From the NCBI GenBank assembly GCA_900491605.1, contig UESW01000118.1, positions 20,983-84,982 on the forward strand: a stretch of 64,000 bases of DNA. Direction: 5' to 3'. Source of the DNA: Calamus simplicifolius (Eukaryota > Streptophyta > Magnoliopsida > Arecales > Arecaceae). Both the position numbers and the translations under genes were made by a program. The notes below the pieces were generated by a model that was not told where the DNA came from, searched no databases, and saw only the letters and a list, made by a program, of their open reading frames with translations. The first letter of the stretch is position 1. Every line of letters starts with the position of its first letter. Below are positions 55,690 to 64,000 of the stretch, one piece after another.

Positions 55690-57976
55690 TCACACAAGAT
55701 AAAGAAAAAAGAAAATACAATTCAAGGCTCGCCGGGGCCAGCTTCCCCTTGTCCTCTCCCCAGCCGGCTCCTCGTTGGGGCCCCCGGCCCGGATGTCTTC
55801 AAGATCGGCAATGTCAACCTCGAGGGCCGCGGCTACTCGGACTTTCCCCATCTCGAAGCCTTGAAGATAAGCGTTAAGGCTGGCTTCGAGGACCTCCTGC
55901 CTGAACTCCGGCGAAGCCTTGAACTTGGAGACGGCCTGCCCGGCCTCGGCCTTGGCCCGCTGCGCCTTGTTTTCAGCTTCCCAAGCCTTGGCCTCGGCTT
56001 CTGCGGCACGGGCACTGGCCTCGTCAGCGCAGGCCACCACACCGGCCTTCTCCAAACAGCTTCCGCTGCCGCTTTCTCTACGGCAGCGGCCTTCTCCCCG
56101 GCGGCCCGGGCCTCCTCCATGGCGCTTTGGAGCCGCCTGTAAGCTCCTCAATCTGCACCACGGCGGCCTTCGACCTTTCCAAGGCCAATTCCATTTTGGC
56201 CTCGGATGCAGCGGCCCGGCTCTCCATCTCCTGAAGGCAGCCGGTGTAGCCCTCCTCACGGGCCGCGGTCTCCTGGCGATGTCAAGCAAGGCTGTCGGCG
56301 TGCACCATGCTCTCCTTCCGGTATTTGTCGACCCGCGCTAGAGCCTCGCCAGTGTGCCGGAGGACTGGGCCAGCGCCTCGCGAAGCCCAAGGGCGCCATT
56401 GGCCATCTGCAACAAGAGAAACACGTTAGCTACAAAGAGAGAAGCATTGGGAAAAGAAAGAAGATCCGAAAGGTTACCTGGACGATGGAGACCAAAATCA
56501 TGTCCATGAGTGCGGAGTGGCTCATCCCCCGCATCTCCTCTTCAAAATCGGCGGCCCGGACTCCCAATAGGAGATGGGAGGCTCGTGGGCATCCGCCATT
56601 CTACCGATGGTAGGGACCAGGCGTGTCTGTCCCTCCTGCGGACCCTCCGCCTGAAGACGGTCTGGGCGCCAAGAAGATTGGTGGGATGAGCTCCTCGGCT
56701 CATCCCCTGCTCTCGGTCGCCTCCGCCCCATCTCGGGCCTCCCTGGCGATCCGCTCCCCCTCGCCGGTGAATGGGGGAGCGCTCTCCCTCCCTGGATCTA
56801 CAGCAGCCGGGGGCCAACAGCAACGGTGACCCGCCCCGCCTCGGGCACGGCGGCGGCGGCAGGGGCTTCTTCATCCAAAATCACCACCGGTGTTTCGGCA
56901 GTGGCCGGGATCTCCCCCTCTTCAACCTCGGCCCCGGCTAGCCTTTGGGCCACTCTCTCCATCGGTTTCCTCTCGGCCGGTTCCCCCATGGGCGTTGGGG
57001 CTGTGGGGGCTGTGGCCGACCTGGCCGGCTCCCTTCTCTGGAGCTTCTTCGATGGCCTAGACGACTCTCCGGTCGCCAGCCTCTTTTGCCTTGCGAGGGC
57101 CTCGAACTCGCTGGCGGAGAACTTCATGGCTGCACAAGAAAAGATAATCGGTATTAGCGGCGACATGCAGTAAACAGAAAAAATGGGACAAAGCGATTCA
57201 GGCTCACCGGTCACCGGGGCCAACTCGGCCTCTATCAGGTTCTCCTCGGACAGGAGTTCCTTATAGCCGGGGATCTGACAATTGGATAACAGGGTGAACA
57301 GATCCTTATCTCTCTCCCTTATGGAGGAGTCATCGTTGGAGCTAGTATCGGGCTCCCTCCAAACAGCCCTCACCCCCTCAACATGAGCAAAAAGGAACCT
57401 AGACTTCCACCCTCTAATTTTGGACAGGAGGCCTAGGGGGAAGGCTCTACCCGGCCTAGCGGTAAAGGCCCCCCAGGCCCCCTCGCCTTGACGGCGGAGT
57501 TTGTAAAAGGCTCGGAACAGGGACAACTCTAGACAGGTCCCCTCAAAGTGGCAAAGGATAACGAAGGCGCAAATGATCCGAATCGAATTTGGAGTCAACT
57601 GTGCCGGCACTAATCTATACCTCTCTAAAAGGTTAAGAAAGAAAGGGTGAAAGGGAAGGCGCAGCCCGCACCGGAAGAACTCCTCATATAGAGCGACCCG
57701 ACCTGGATGGTCAGAAATCACCCTATCTTCGGGCCCCGGCACGGACAGGCCAATGAAATCGGGGATCAGGAACTTAGCCCTAATGGCCTCTACATCCTTA
57801 GGGGTCATGGTTGAGGCTACCCCCGACGGACCCGCTGGATCAGAGCTCACCGCCGGAGGAAGGGCCGGACGGCGAGAGGATAGGGGGACTGCCCTGATGG
57901 GGGAACCAGAGGTAGGCGGAGGTCCTAATGCCCTTGATGGGTCGCGGATGATGACGACGCCTGACAGTCGAGGCAT
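55690..57976 (-). CDS. Tat2 antisense gene (aORF), three exons, C-terminus frame-broken
   Basis: Runs opposite to gag-pol. Exon 1 (57,976 to 57,208) encodes the core of the plant 'putative gypsy type transposon' domain: YEEFFRCGLRLPFHPFFLNL, YRLVPAQLTPNSIRIICAFV and LELSLFRAFYKLRRQGEGAW. Intron 1 (57,130-57,207, GTGAGC...TGCAG, 78 bases) and intron 2 (56,407-56,477, GTAACC...TGCAG, 71 bases) have canonical borders. Joining at intron 1 keeps the frame (VTAMKF); joining at intron 2 gives ILVSIVQ then MANGALGLREAL. Exon 3 is an alanine- and glutamate-rich coiled coil ending EVLEASLNAYLQGFEMGKV and ADLEDIRAG, with several frameshifts. Exon 2 also carries breaks after 56,798. Function unknown; such extra antisense ORFs are known from Tat-lineage elements. 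Confidence 0.75.
56407..56477 (-). other. Intron 2 of the antisense gene
   Basis: The minus strand reads GTCCAG|GTAACC and TTGTTGCAG|ATGGCC with a pyrimidine-rich tract before the acceptor. At 71 bases its removal is needed to join the flanking frames. Confidence 0.7.
57130..57207 (-). other. Intron 1 of the antisense gene
   Basis: The minus strand reads ACCG|GTGAGC at the donor and CTTGTGCAG|CC at the acceptor, with a T-rich tail before the acceptor. At 78 bases and without an in-frame stop it could also be retained in frame. Confidence 0.65.
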
Positions 57977-58203
57977 TTGTCTACTAGTCGCAGGGGCCTA
58001 GTTTTCGCTATCAGACTAGGAAGACTCCTCTACGGGTCTCTAACCCTCCCTAATGGCGCAACGGTCCATAGGAAAAGAAGGGGATAAGACTAACCTGGGA
58101 GTTGAAGGAGTTGAAAAGGCTCAAGTCGCAGAAGAGGAACTCAAAGAAGAAGGAAGTAGAGAAAGCAATGACAACGTAAAGGTTTCCACAGGCCCTTGGA
58201 AGG

Positions 58204-58211
58204 CTTTATAG
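58204..58211 (-). promoter_or_regulatory. TATA box of the antisense gene
   Basis: Minus-strand CTATAAAG lies about 230 bases upstream of the antisense ATG at 57,976. The GC-rich promoter-type sequence around it contrasts with the AT-rich spacers. Confidence 0.6.
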
Positions 58212-58607
58212 CCCCTGTCTCCGGCTAGCGCCGCCCGAGATCCTGCCACCTGGCGTGCGTCCATTGCGCTGCAGGCTGCCAGCCGGAAATCTTGCCTGGG
58301 CCCGAGACGTGCTGCCTCATTCCCTAGGAGACGTGATCCCTGGCCAATCGTGCGACATAGAAAATGGGGCAGCAATGATGTCCTTGCCTTTTCTCTACTA
58401 CTCGATGAGCTCTTTCTCCGGAGCGTCCGGTGCCAACGTCAACCCCACCTAACGCATGATTATGGGAGGTCTTTGAAGAGACACCGCCTCGAAACTAAGC
58501 GCCAACTCATCAGCCCATTTAAAGCACACCAAAAGAAGCAATCATTCCTTTTAATTTTTTGCGCCCCTTTCGTCCAAAGGGCAGCAGGCGCATGGTCCTT
58601 AGCGCTC

Positions 58608-58621
58608 AGGGGTGGGGGGGG
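58608..58621 (+). promoter_or_regulatory. Tat2 polypurine tract
   Basis: AGGGGTGGGGGGGG lies four bases before the 3' LTR. Confidence 0.8.
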
Positions 58622-58625
58622 CATC

Positions 58626-60283
58626 TGATGTGGCTGGTGTAGCCATGTGCAACCACAGGGGCAATCTTGATAAAACCAGAGCATTTTTGCGGCCCCGACC
58701 ATCCCTGGCCGGCCCTCTCGGCCCCGGCATCTCCGAGCCTGCCGAGTCGGCCCCGGCCATCCCTGGCCGGCCCTCTAGGCCCCGACGTCTCCAGGCCCGC
58801 CGAGTCGGCCCAGGCCATTCCTGGCCGCCCCTCTCGGCCCTGGCGTCTCCAGGCCCGCCGAGTCGGCCTAAGACATTCCTGGTCGGCCCTCTCGGTCCCC
58901 GGCATCTCCGAGCCCGCCGAGTCGACCCCGGCCATTCTTGGCCGGCCCTCTCGGTCCCCGGCATCTCCGAGCCCGCCGAGTCGACTCCGGCCATTTCTGG
59001 CCGGCCCCTCTCGGCCCCGGCCATTCCTGGCTGTCCCCTCTCGGCCTCGGCATCTCCAGGCCCGCTGAGTCGGCCCAGGCCATTCCTGGCTGCCCCTCTC
59101 GGCCCCGGCGTCTCCAAGCCCGCCGAGTCGGCCCTGGCCATCCCTGGCTGGCCCCTCTCGGCCCCAGCGTCTCCAGGCCCGCCGAGTCGGCCCAGGCCAT
59201 TCCTGGCCGCCCCTCTCGGCCCCGGCGTCTCCAGGCCCGCCGAGTCGGCCCAGGCCATTCCTGGCCGGCCTCTCGGTCCCCGGCATCTCCGAGCCTGCCG
59301 AGTCGGCCCCGGCCATTCCTGGCCGGCCCCTCTCGGCCCTGGCATCTCCAGGCCCGCCGAGTCGGCCCAAGCCATTCCTGGCCGCCCCTCTCGGCCCCGG
59401 CATCTCCGAGCCCGCCGAGTCGGCCCAGGCCTGGCCGGCCCCTCTCGGCCCCGGCATCTCCGAGCCCACCGAGTCGGCCCCGGCCATCCCTGGCCGGCCC
59501 CTTTCAGCCCCGGCGTCTCCAGGCCCGCCGAGTCGGCCCAAGCCATTCCTGGCCGCCCCTCTTGGCCCCGGCATCTCCAAGCTCGCTGAGTCGGTTCAGG
59601 CCATCCTTGGCCTGCCCTGCTCCGATACTTCCTGGCCGGGGAGGTCGGCCCCGGTCGTCCCTGGTCAACCAGGCTCAGCCTCGGCTCCCCCCGGGAAGGT
59701 CGAGATGTCCCAGTTCTCTCCAGATCGGCCCTAGCATGGCCCTAGCAGTTCAAGAAACCACCTCTCTGACTCGCGCCGTCTAACAATGCCAGATCCACCT
59801 ACCCACTGGCCACGTTGTTGATGGGACTAGACCCAACAACTCAGCAGCCCCACTATTGATGGGACTTAACCCACCAACCGCCATTTTCTCTCTCTCCGAT
59901 GGGATAGGACCCACCAACCAGCCCAGATCTACACAACTTCCAAGAACCCGCAGACATTCCTTCTTCACGGAATCCCACATGAGCATGTCAACCCCTATAA
60001 AAAGGTGAATCCACTCTCTAAATAGGTATGCGCGATAATCCCCAAAATCATTGTCTTAGCACTCAGAAAGGAATCCCTCCTCTCTGAGATCTCCTTTTTC
60101 ATACCAAAAAGGGCTCACTCGAGCCCCTCTTCAGCTGTGACCTCGATTGCTAACTTGGGCGTCGGAGGGTCCCACCGGAGAATTCTCTCCGGTCTTGGGA
60201 CTTCTTTGCAGGCAACCCGGTGAAGCGAAGGTTCGAGAAGCACTCCATTCCCGACGTTCAGGATCGATGATTGGGGGTCATCA
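58626..60283 (+). repeat. Tat2 3' LTR, 1,658 bp
   Basis: Begins TGATGTGGCTGGTGTAGCC and ends GGGGTCATCA, followed by AAAAC. It contains about 15 units of the 60-bp array (58,700-59,600), the uninterrupted hAT target CCGGGGAG (59,636-59,643) and a TATA box near 59,995. Confidence 0.95.
58700..59600. repeat. 60-bp minisatellite in the Tat2 3' LTR, about 15 units
   Basis: Same unit as at 43,556-44,660 with fewer copies, so the array changed length in one or both LTRs after insertion. Confidence 0.95.
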
Positions 60284-60288
60284 AAAAC

Positions 60289-60463
60289 CATTGGAAAAAC
60301 TATTTTTTTGTTGGACGTTGTTCTTTTGCTATTTTGAGGCTCTTCTTGATGATCGATATAAATTTAGTCACACTGTTGCATAAAATAGTGCCTTCATGGT
60401 TGAATGAAGTGGATGCCCACAGTGCCTTCATGGAAGAAAGAACACTAAATCTAAGATCTATTC
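60289..60463. other. Unique spacer between two Tat2-family elements
   Basis: Continuation of the host DNA interrupted at 43,483. No gene is seen. GTGCCTTCATGG occurs twice, 39 bases apart. Confidence 0.6.
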
Positions 60464-61353
60464 TGATGTGGCTGGCATAGCCACAAGGGCAATTTTGGCA
60501 AAACTAAAATATTAATGCACCCCGGTGGCTCCAAGCCCGCCGAGTCGGCCCCGACCATTCCTGTCGGCCCCGCTCGGCCCCGGTGTCTCCAGGCCCGCCG
60601 AGTCGGCCCCGACCATTCCTGATCGGCCCCGCTAGCCCCGGAAGCTCCAGGCCCGCCGAGTCGGCCCCGACCATTCCTGGTTGGCCCCGCTCAGCCCCGG
60701 CATCTCCAGGCCTGCCGAGTCGGCCCCGACCATTCCTGGTCTGCCCCGGCAGCTCCAGGCCCATCGAGTCGGTCCCGACCATTCCTAATCGGCCCCGCTC
60801 GGCCCCGGCGTCTCCAGGCCTACCGAGTTGGCCCCGACCATTCCTGGTCAACCCCGCTCGGCCCGGCGTCTCCAGGCCCGCCAAGTCGGCCCCTACCATT
60901 CCTGGTCGGCCCCGCCGAGTCGGCCCCGACCATTCCTGGTCGGCCCCGCCGAGTCGGCCCCGATAGTTCTAGGCCCGCCAAGTCGACCCGGACCATTCCT
61001 GGTCGGCCCAGCTCGGCCACAGCAGCTCCAGGCCCGCCAAGTCGGCCTCGACCATTCCTGTTCGGCCCCAGCATCTCCAGGCCCGCCGAGTCGGCCCCGA
61101 CCATTCCTGGTCGGCCCTGCTCGATCCCGGCATCTCCAGACCCGCGAGTCGGCCCCGACCATTCCTGGTCGGCCCCACTCGGCCCCGGCAGCTATAGGCC
61201 CGCCGAGTTGGCCCCGACCATTCCTGGTCGGCCCCGCTTGGCCCTGGCATCTCCAAGCCTGCCGAGTCGGCCCCGACCATTCCTTGTCAGCCCCGCTCGG
61301 CCCCGGCAGCTCCAGGCCCGCCGAGTCGGCCCTGACCATTCCTGGTCGGTCCC
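60464..61353 (+). mobile_element. Third Tat2-family LTR, interrupted
   Basis: Begins TGATGTGGCTGGCATAGCC like the Tat2 LTRs and continues with about 13 units of a diverged 60-bp array in which CCGACCATTCCTGGTCGGCC replaces the Tat2 version. It is cut at 61,353 by the Copia-like LTR. Its downstream part lies beyond the window. Confidence 0.85.
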
Positions 61354-62736
61354 TGTTGGTCCAGATAGCAAACCAAGAGGGGGATGAGTTGGGTTTTTTA
61401 AAAATTAAACTCTTTTTAAAAATAATCCCCCAGCGGAAGTAAAACTTAGATGTACACGAATTAAAACAGAGTATGCACAATAGAGAGTTAAGACAAGGAA
61501 ACAATCACGCAAACACAAGAATTTTATAGTGGTTCGGTGTACCTACACCTACGTCCACTCCCAAGTACCTCTTGGGTCCACACTATAATCAATCTGATTA
61601 CAGCAGAGTTGTTTTGCAAGCTCACAACTCGAACTTGTTGTTTTCCCGGGTGCACAACGAACCCAGCTGGTTTTCAAGGCTCACACACAAACCTTACACC
61701 ACAAGCAAACTGCTTGCACAAGGCTAACAGCCTCAACTGGAATCAATCCCCGATTGACCCAGCAAACAATAACGTTTTACAAATCAAAGCTCCTCCAATG
61801 AGCAAATATACAATGATAGAACAAAAATAAAGAGATAGGAATCAAAGCCTGATTTGCAGATCTTGGTGGCTTGCTTCTTCTCTTCTCTTGAGTGGATCTT
61901 CCTTTAGAATGCTCTTGAAGCTCCGAAGATCAGAAAACTAGGGCTTGCTTCTTCTTTTGAGATTTCTTCAAAATGAAACTAAGAAAGCTTGGAATCTCTC
62001 TCTTTTCTTTTGGGGAATCAGTATAATCTTTCCTTTCGAATCTTCCCTCTTTTCTCTTTTGATTTTCTGATGGATTTCAAGTTTTTCTTATTTCTCTATT
62101 TTTTTCTTCTTTTCTCTCTTTTTTTTTTTCGGATGCAGCAAACCCCTTCTTATAGATCCTTTTAATCCATAAATAGTTTAAAACTATCCGTTAGAAACAA
62201 GTGTAAGAAGGATTAGAACCAAATAGCAATAGCCGTTGGGATTAAAAAGATAAAAATAAAGTTTAGAGTCGTTCTGACAGTTCTGGAGTCGCGTCTGACA
62301 TTCTGGAGTCGGCTCTAACTTTTCTGGAGTCGGCTCTAAATCGAAAATCCCCAATCGCTTGAACTGGAGTCGTCTCTGACTTTTCTGGGGTCGACACAAA
62401 AATCTTCTGGAGTCGACTCTAACAGTCCGGAGTCGACTCTAAGTCGTGGCCAGAAAAACCATCGTTCTGTCTTTTCTGTTGGAGTCGGCTCTAACAGTCC
62501 AGGAGTCGACTCTAAGTCTGTGCCGATTTTCGGAGTCGACTCTGCGATTCCATGTGTCGACTCTAATGTCTGCAATCTTACCTTGACATTAGATTCGAAC
62601 TAGAACTTGATTTGTCTTATGATTTTGATTAATAAATCATATCATAAACTGAAAAACTTAATCAAAATCATTAGTAACTTCAAATGTTATACTCAAATAG
62701 TTTTGTTAATCATCAAAATCAACAATTGGGTCAACA
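61354..62736 (-). mobile_element. 3' LTR of a Copia-like retrotransposon, 1,383 bp
   Basis: Plus-strand borders are TGTTGGTCC and GGGTCAACA, an inverted TGTTG/CAACA pair. On the right it adjoins a minus-strand purine tract, so this is the 3' LTR of an element running leftward, with its body to the right. It contains a TATA-like CTATAAG at about 62,150 (minus). The five bases before it are GTCCC; the partner duplication would be outside the window. Confidence 0.78.
62260..62570. repeat. Repeats of a GGAGTCGACTCT motif in the Copia-like LTR
   Basis: Ten or so copies of CTGGAGTCGGCTCTAA or GGAGTCGACTCTAA occur about every 20-40 bases. The core GAGTCGACTC is a perfect palindrome in the best copies. 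Confidence 0.88.
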
Positions 62737-62752
62737 ATCTCCCCCTTTTTGA
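62737..62752 (-). promoter_or_regulatory. Polypurine tract of the Copia-like element
   Basis: Minus-strand AAAAAGGGGGAGATTG abuts the LTR. An AAAGGGGGAGAT tract followed by TGTTG is the usual end of plant Copia internal regions. Confidence 0.82.
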
Positions 62753-64000
62753 TGATGACAAAAACTTTGAGTATATGCATTAAAAATTCATTTGAATAAG
62801 AGTTATAGACATTGTTAAAGCTTTAAAACTTCCTAACAGAGAATTTGATGCCAAGTTTCAAAATGAATTTAAAACATACTTGAGTTCTATTATAAACAAT
62901 CAAGATGATTTAACTTTAGAAAATCATTAAGCTCCCCCTGCATTAATAACTCCCCCTATGCAAGGTACATGTAAATAAACTGAAATCATTTGATACAATT
63001 GATTAGAATTTATAAATCTCAAAATTTCTCTCCCCTTTTGAGATATGCCAATTGATTAAAACATATTGAAATCTTATATTCTTTCATTCTTCATTTCTTT
63101 TCTCTTTTATGCATATACAATTTTCTCTCCCCCTTTTTTGTTATCAGCAATAAGGTGAATTTAAAAACAATAATGTAGGTTATCAGAGCGAGGTTGTTGG
63201 TTCATTCAATCATAGAGATAGTAAACTTTAATTGTATTTCAATGCAAGATGCATTACATGTGTCTATTCAAATACATTCACAGTAAAGTACCATATCAAT
63301 TAGAAATTCCTAGATACAAGCTATCAAAGTAAGAAACTAGAAATCCTAAGATACAAACTAGGATAAGGTTTCTACTTAGATAGGTATCAAAGGAAATCAA
63401 TCAAACATGCTTGTAACAATTTTCTTCAGATGACCTATCATTTCCATAATCTCATCTTTTTGGATTTCTTAAAGCCTTCAAGACAAGCTTCAATTTGAGC
63501 AACAGCAAGGTCTATATCTTTCTTCAATTGACCAGTAGCATCTAGATAAGCTCTAGATCCATCTGCATCCCTTCCAGCCTTTCAAAAATCTTTTGAAGCT
63601 CAGATGACAAGGGATCTCAGAGCGATAATGGAAAATGAAATCAAGTCAAGTCAATTGATCTCCTCCTTAAACTGTCTGATGTCATCTCTCATCTGACTTC
63701 TCATTTCCTCTGACTGTCATACTCAGCTAGTAATGCTCTGAGCTGACCAATCTGCTCATCTGAAAATCTTCCAGATACAAAGCTGTCTGAGGTGGAGGTG
63801 AAGTGTGCTCGGTCCAGCCTCTGAAGGTCCAGCAGTAGATGGTCCCGCAATAGATGGGTCAGGGATGTCCTCTGCTCTGGCCTCCTCAACTCTGGCCTCC
63901 TGTCCTCTTTTTATCCAAATACCATTTACCTTTCTGAAGCCCATACGGTGAATGGTAGAGACACTGTAGTAATCAGTATGCCTTAATTTCCTCAGTGGCT
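62753..64000 (-). other. 3' internal part of the Copia-like element, right edge of window
   Basis: AT-rich and largely noncoding up to about 63,400. Minus-strand frames at 63,701-63,889 and 63,756-63,944 include GFRKVNGIWIKRGQE, a repeated AGPS stretch and FSDEQIGQLRALLAEYD. They overlap in different frames, so a frameshift is likely. This position in long Copia elements can hold an extra ORF downstream of pol. I cannot assign it a function. Confidence 0.4.

Larger units (their letters stand above)
43484..60283 (+). mobile_element. Tat2: complete-length Ty3/gypsy Tat-lineage retrotransposon
   Basis: Both LTRs start TGATGTGG and end CATCA, and the element is flanked by an exact AAAAC duplication (43,479-43,483 and 60,284-60,288). 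Plus-strand order: 5' LTR (interrupted by a hAT insertion), primer site, gag, protease, RT, RNase H, second RNase H, integrase, 140-bp array, antisense gene, purine tract, 3' LTR. Total 16.8 kb, of which 2.9 kb is the later hAT insertion. The homologous LTR tails (637 and 638 bp) differ at roughly 25-30 places by eye, mostly C/T and G/A changes. Coding frames are broken in several places. Confidence 0.95.

Noticed and set aside
58599..59783. Long overlapping frames on both strands in the Tat2 3' LTR
   Set aside because: Same 60-bp array artefact as in the 5' LTR.
60504..61504. Frames of 100-200 residues on both strands in the third LTR
   Set aside because: Repeat artefact of the diverged 60-bp array; no conserved domain.

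Overview
This is a transposon-dominated stretch of a flowering-plant nuclear genome. Plant-type LTR retrotransposons with a second RNase H, an L1-type LINE with a C-terminal RNase H, a BED-finger hAT transposon and long AT-rich spacers all point that way. A monocot is plausible, but the sequence alone does not fix the species. I see no tRNA, rRNA or CRISPR array, and only one likely host gene (40,645-41,131).

Layout. 1-1,509: AT-rich spacer. 1,510-5,009: a 5'-truncated, decayed LINE with a poly-A tail. 5,108-8,373: a hAT transposon with a broken transposase and an 8-bp target duplication. 8,430-8,692: a MITE-like element. 9,265-10,191: a solo LTR with duplication TCAAG. 10,677-13,811: a degenerate minus-strand Tat-type LTR, split by a Copia-like solo LTR (10,709-12,843, duplication TCCTG). 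13,839-33,873: a Ty3/gypsy Tat-lineage element ('Tat1') whose integrase gene is split by a minus-strand chromovirus (18,674-27,152, duplication CTGAG). 33,874-43,478: mostly unique DNA with the one host gene. 43,484-60,283: a second Tat-lineage element ('Tat2') with duplication AAAAC. Its 5' LTR is interrupted by a non-autonomous hAT relative (44,688-47,545) filled with about 25 copies of an 83-bp satellite. 60,464-61,353: part of a third LTR of the Tat2 family, cut by a Copia-like LTR (61,354-62,736) whose internal region runs off the right edge.

How the parts relate. The nesting gives an order of events: the chromovirus is younger than Tat1, the satellite-bearing hAT is younger than Tat2, the Copia-like solo LTR is younger than the Tat LTR it splits, and the right-hand Copia is younger than the third Tat2-family LTR. 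The autonomous-type hAT at 5,108 and the satellite-filled one at 44,688 share both ends in opposite orientation, so the second is a deletion/replacement derivative. The sister 3' LTR of Tat2 keeps the empty target site.

Both Tat elements carry a long, unrelated tandem array just after integrase (39-bp units in Tat1, 140-bp units in Tat2), followed by an antisense region. In Tat2 the antisense region holds a TATA box and a three-exon gene with two recognisable introns. Every long ORF over the 60-bp, 83-bp and 39-bp arrays is a repeat artefact and has been left out. No retroelement polyprotein here is intact. Each carries stops or frameshifts, so current mobility would depend on proteins from elsewhere.
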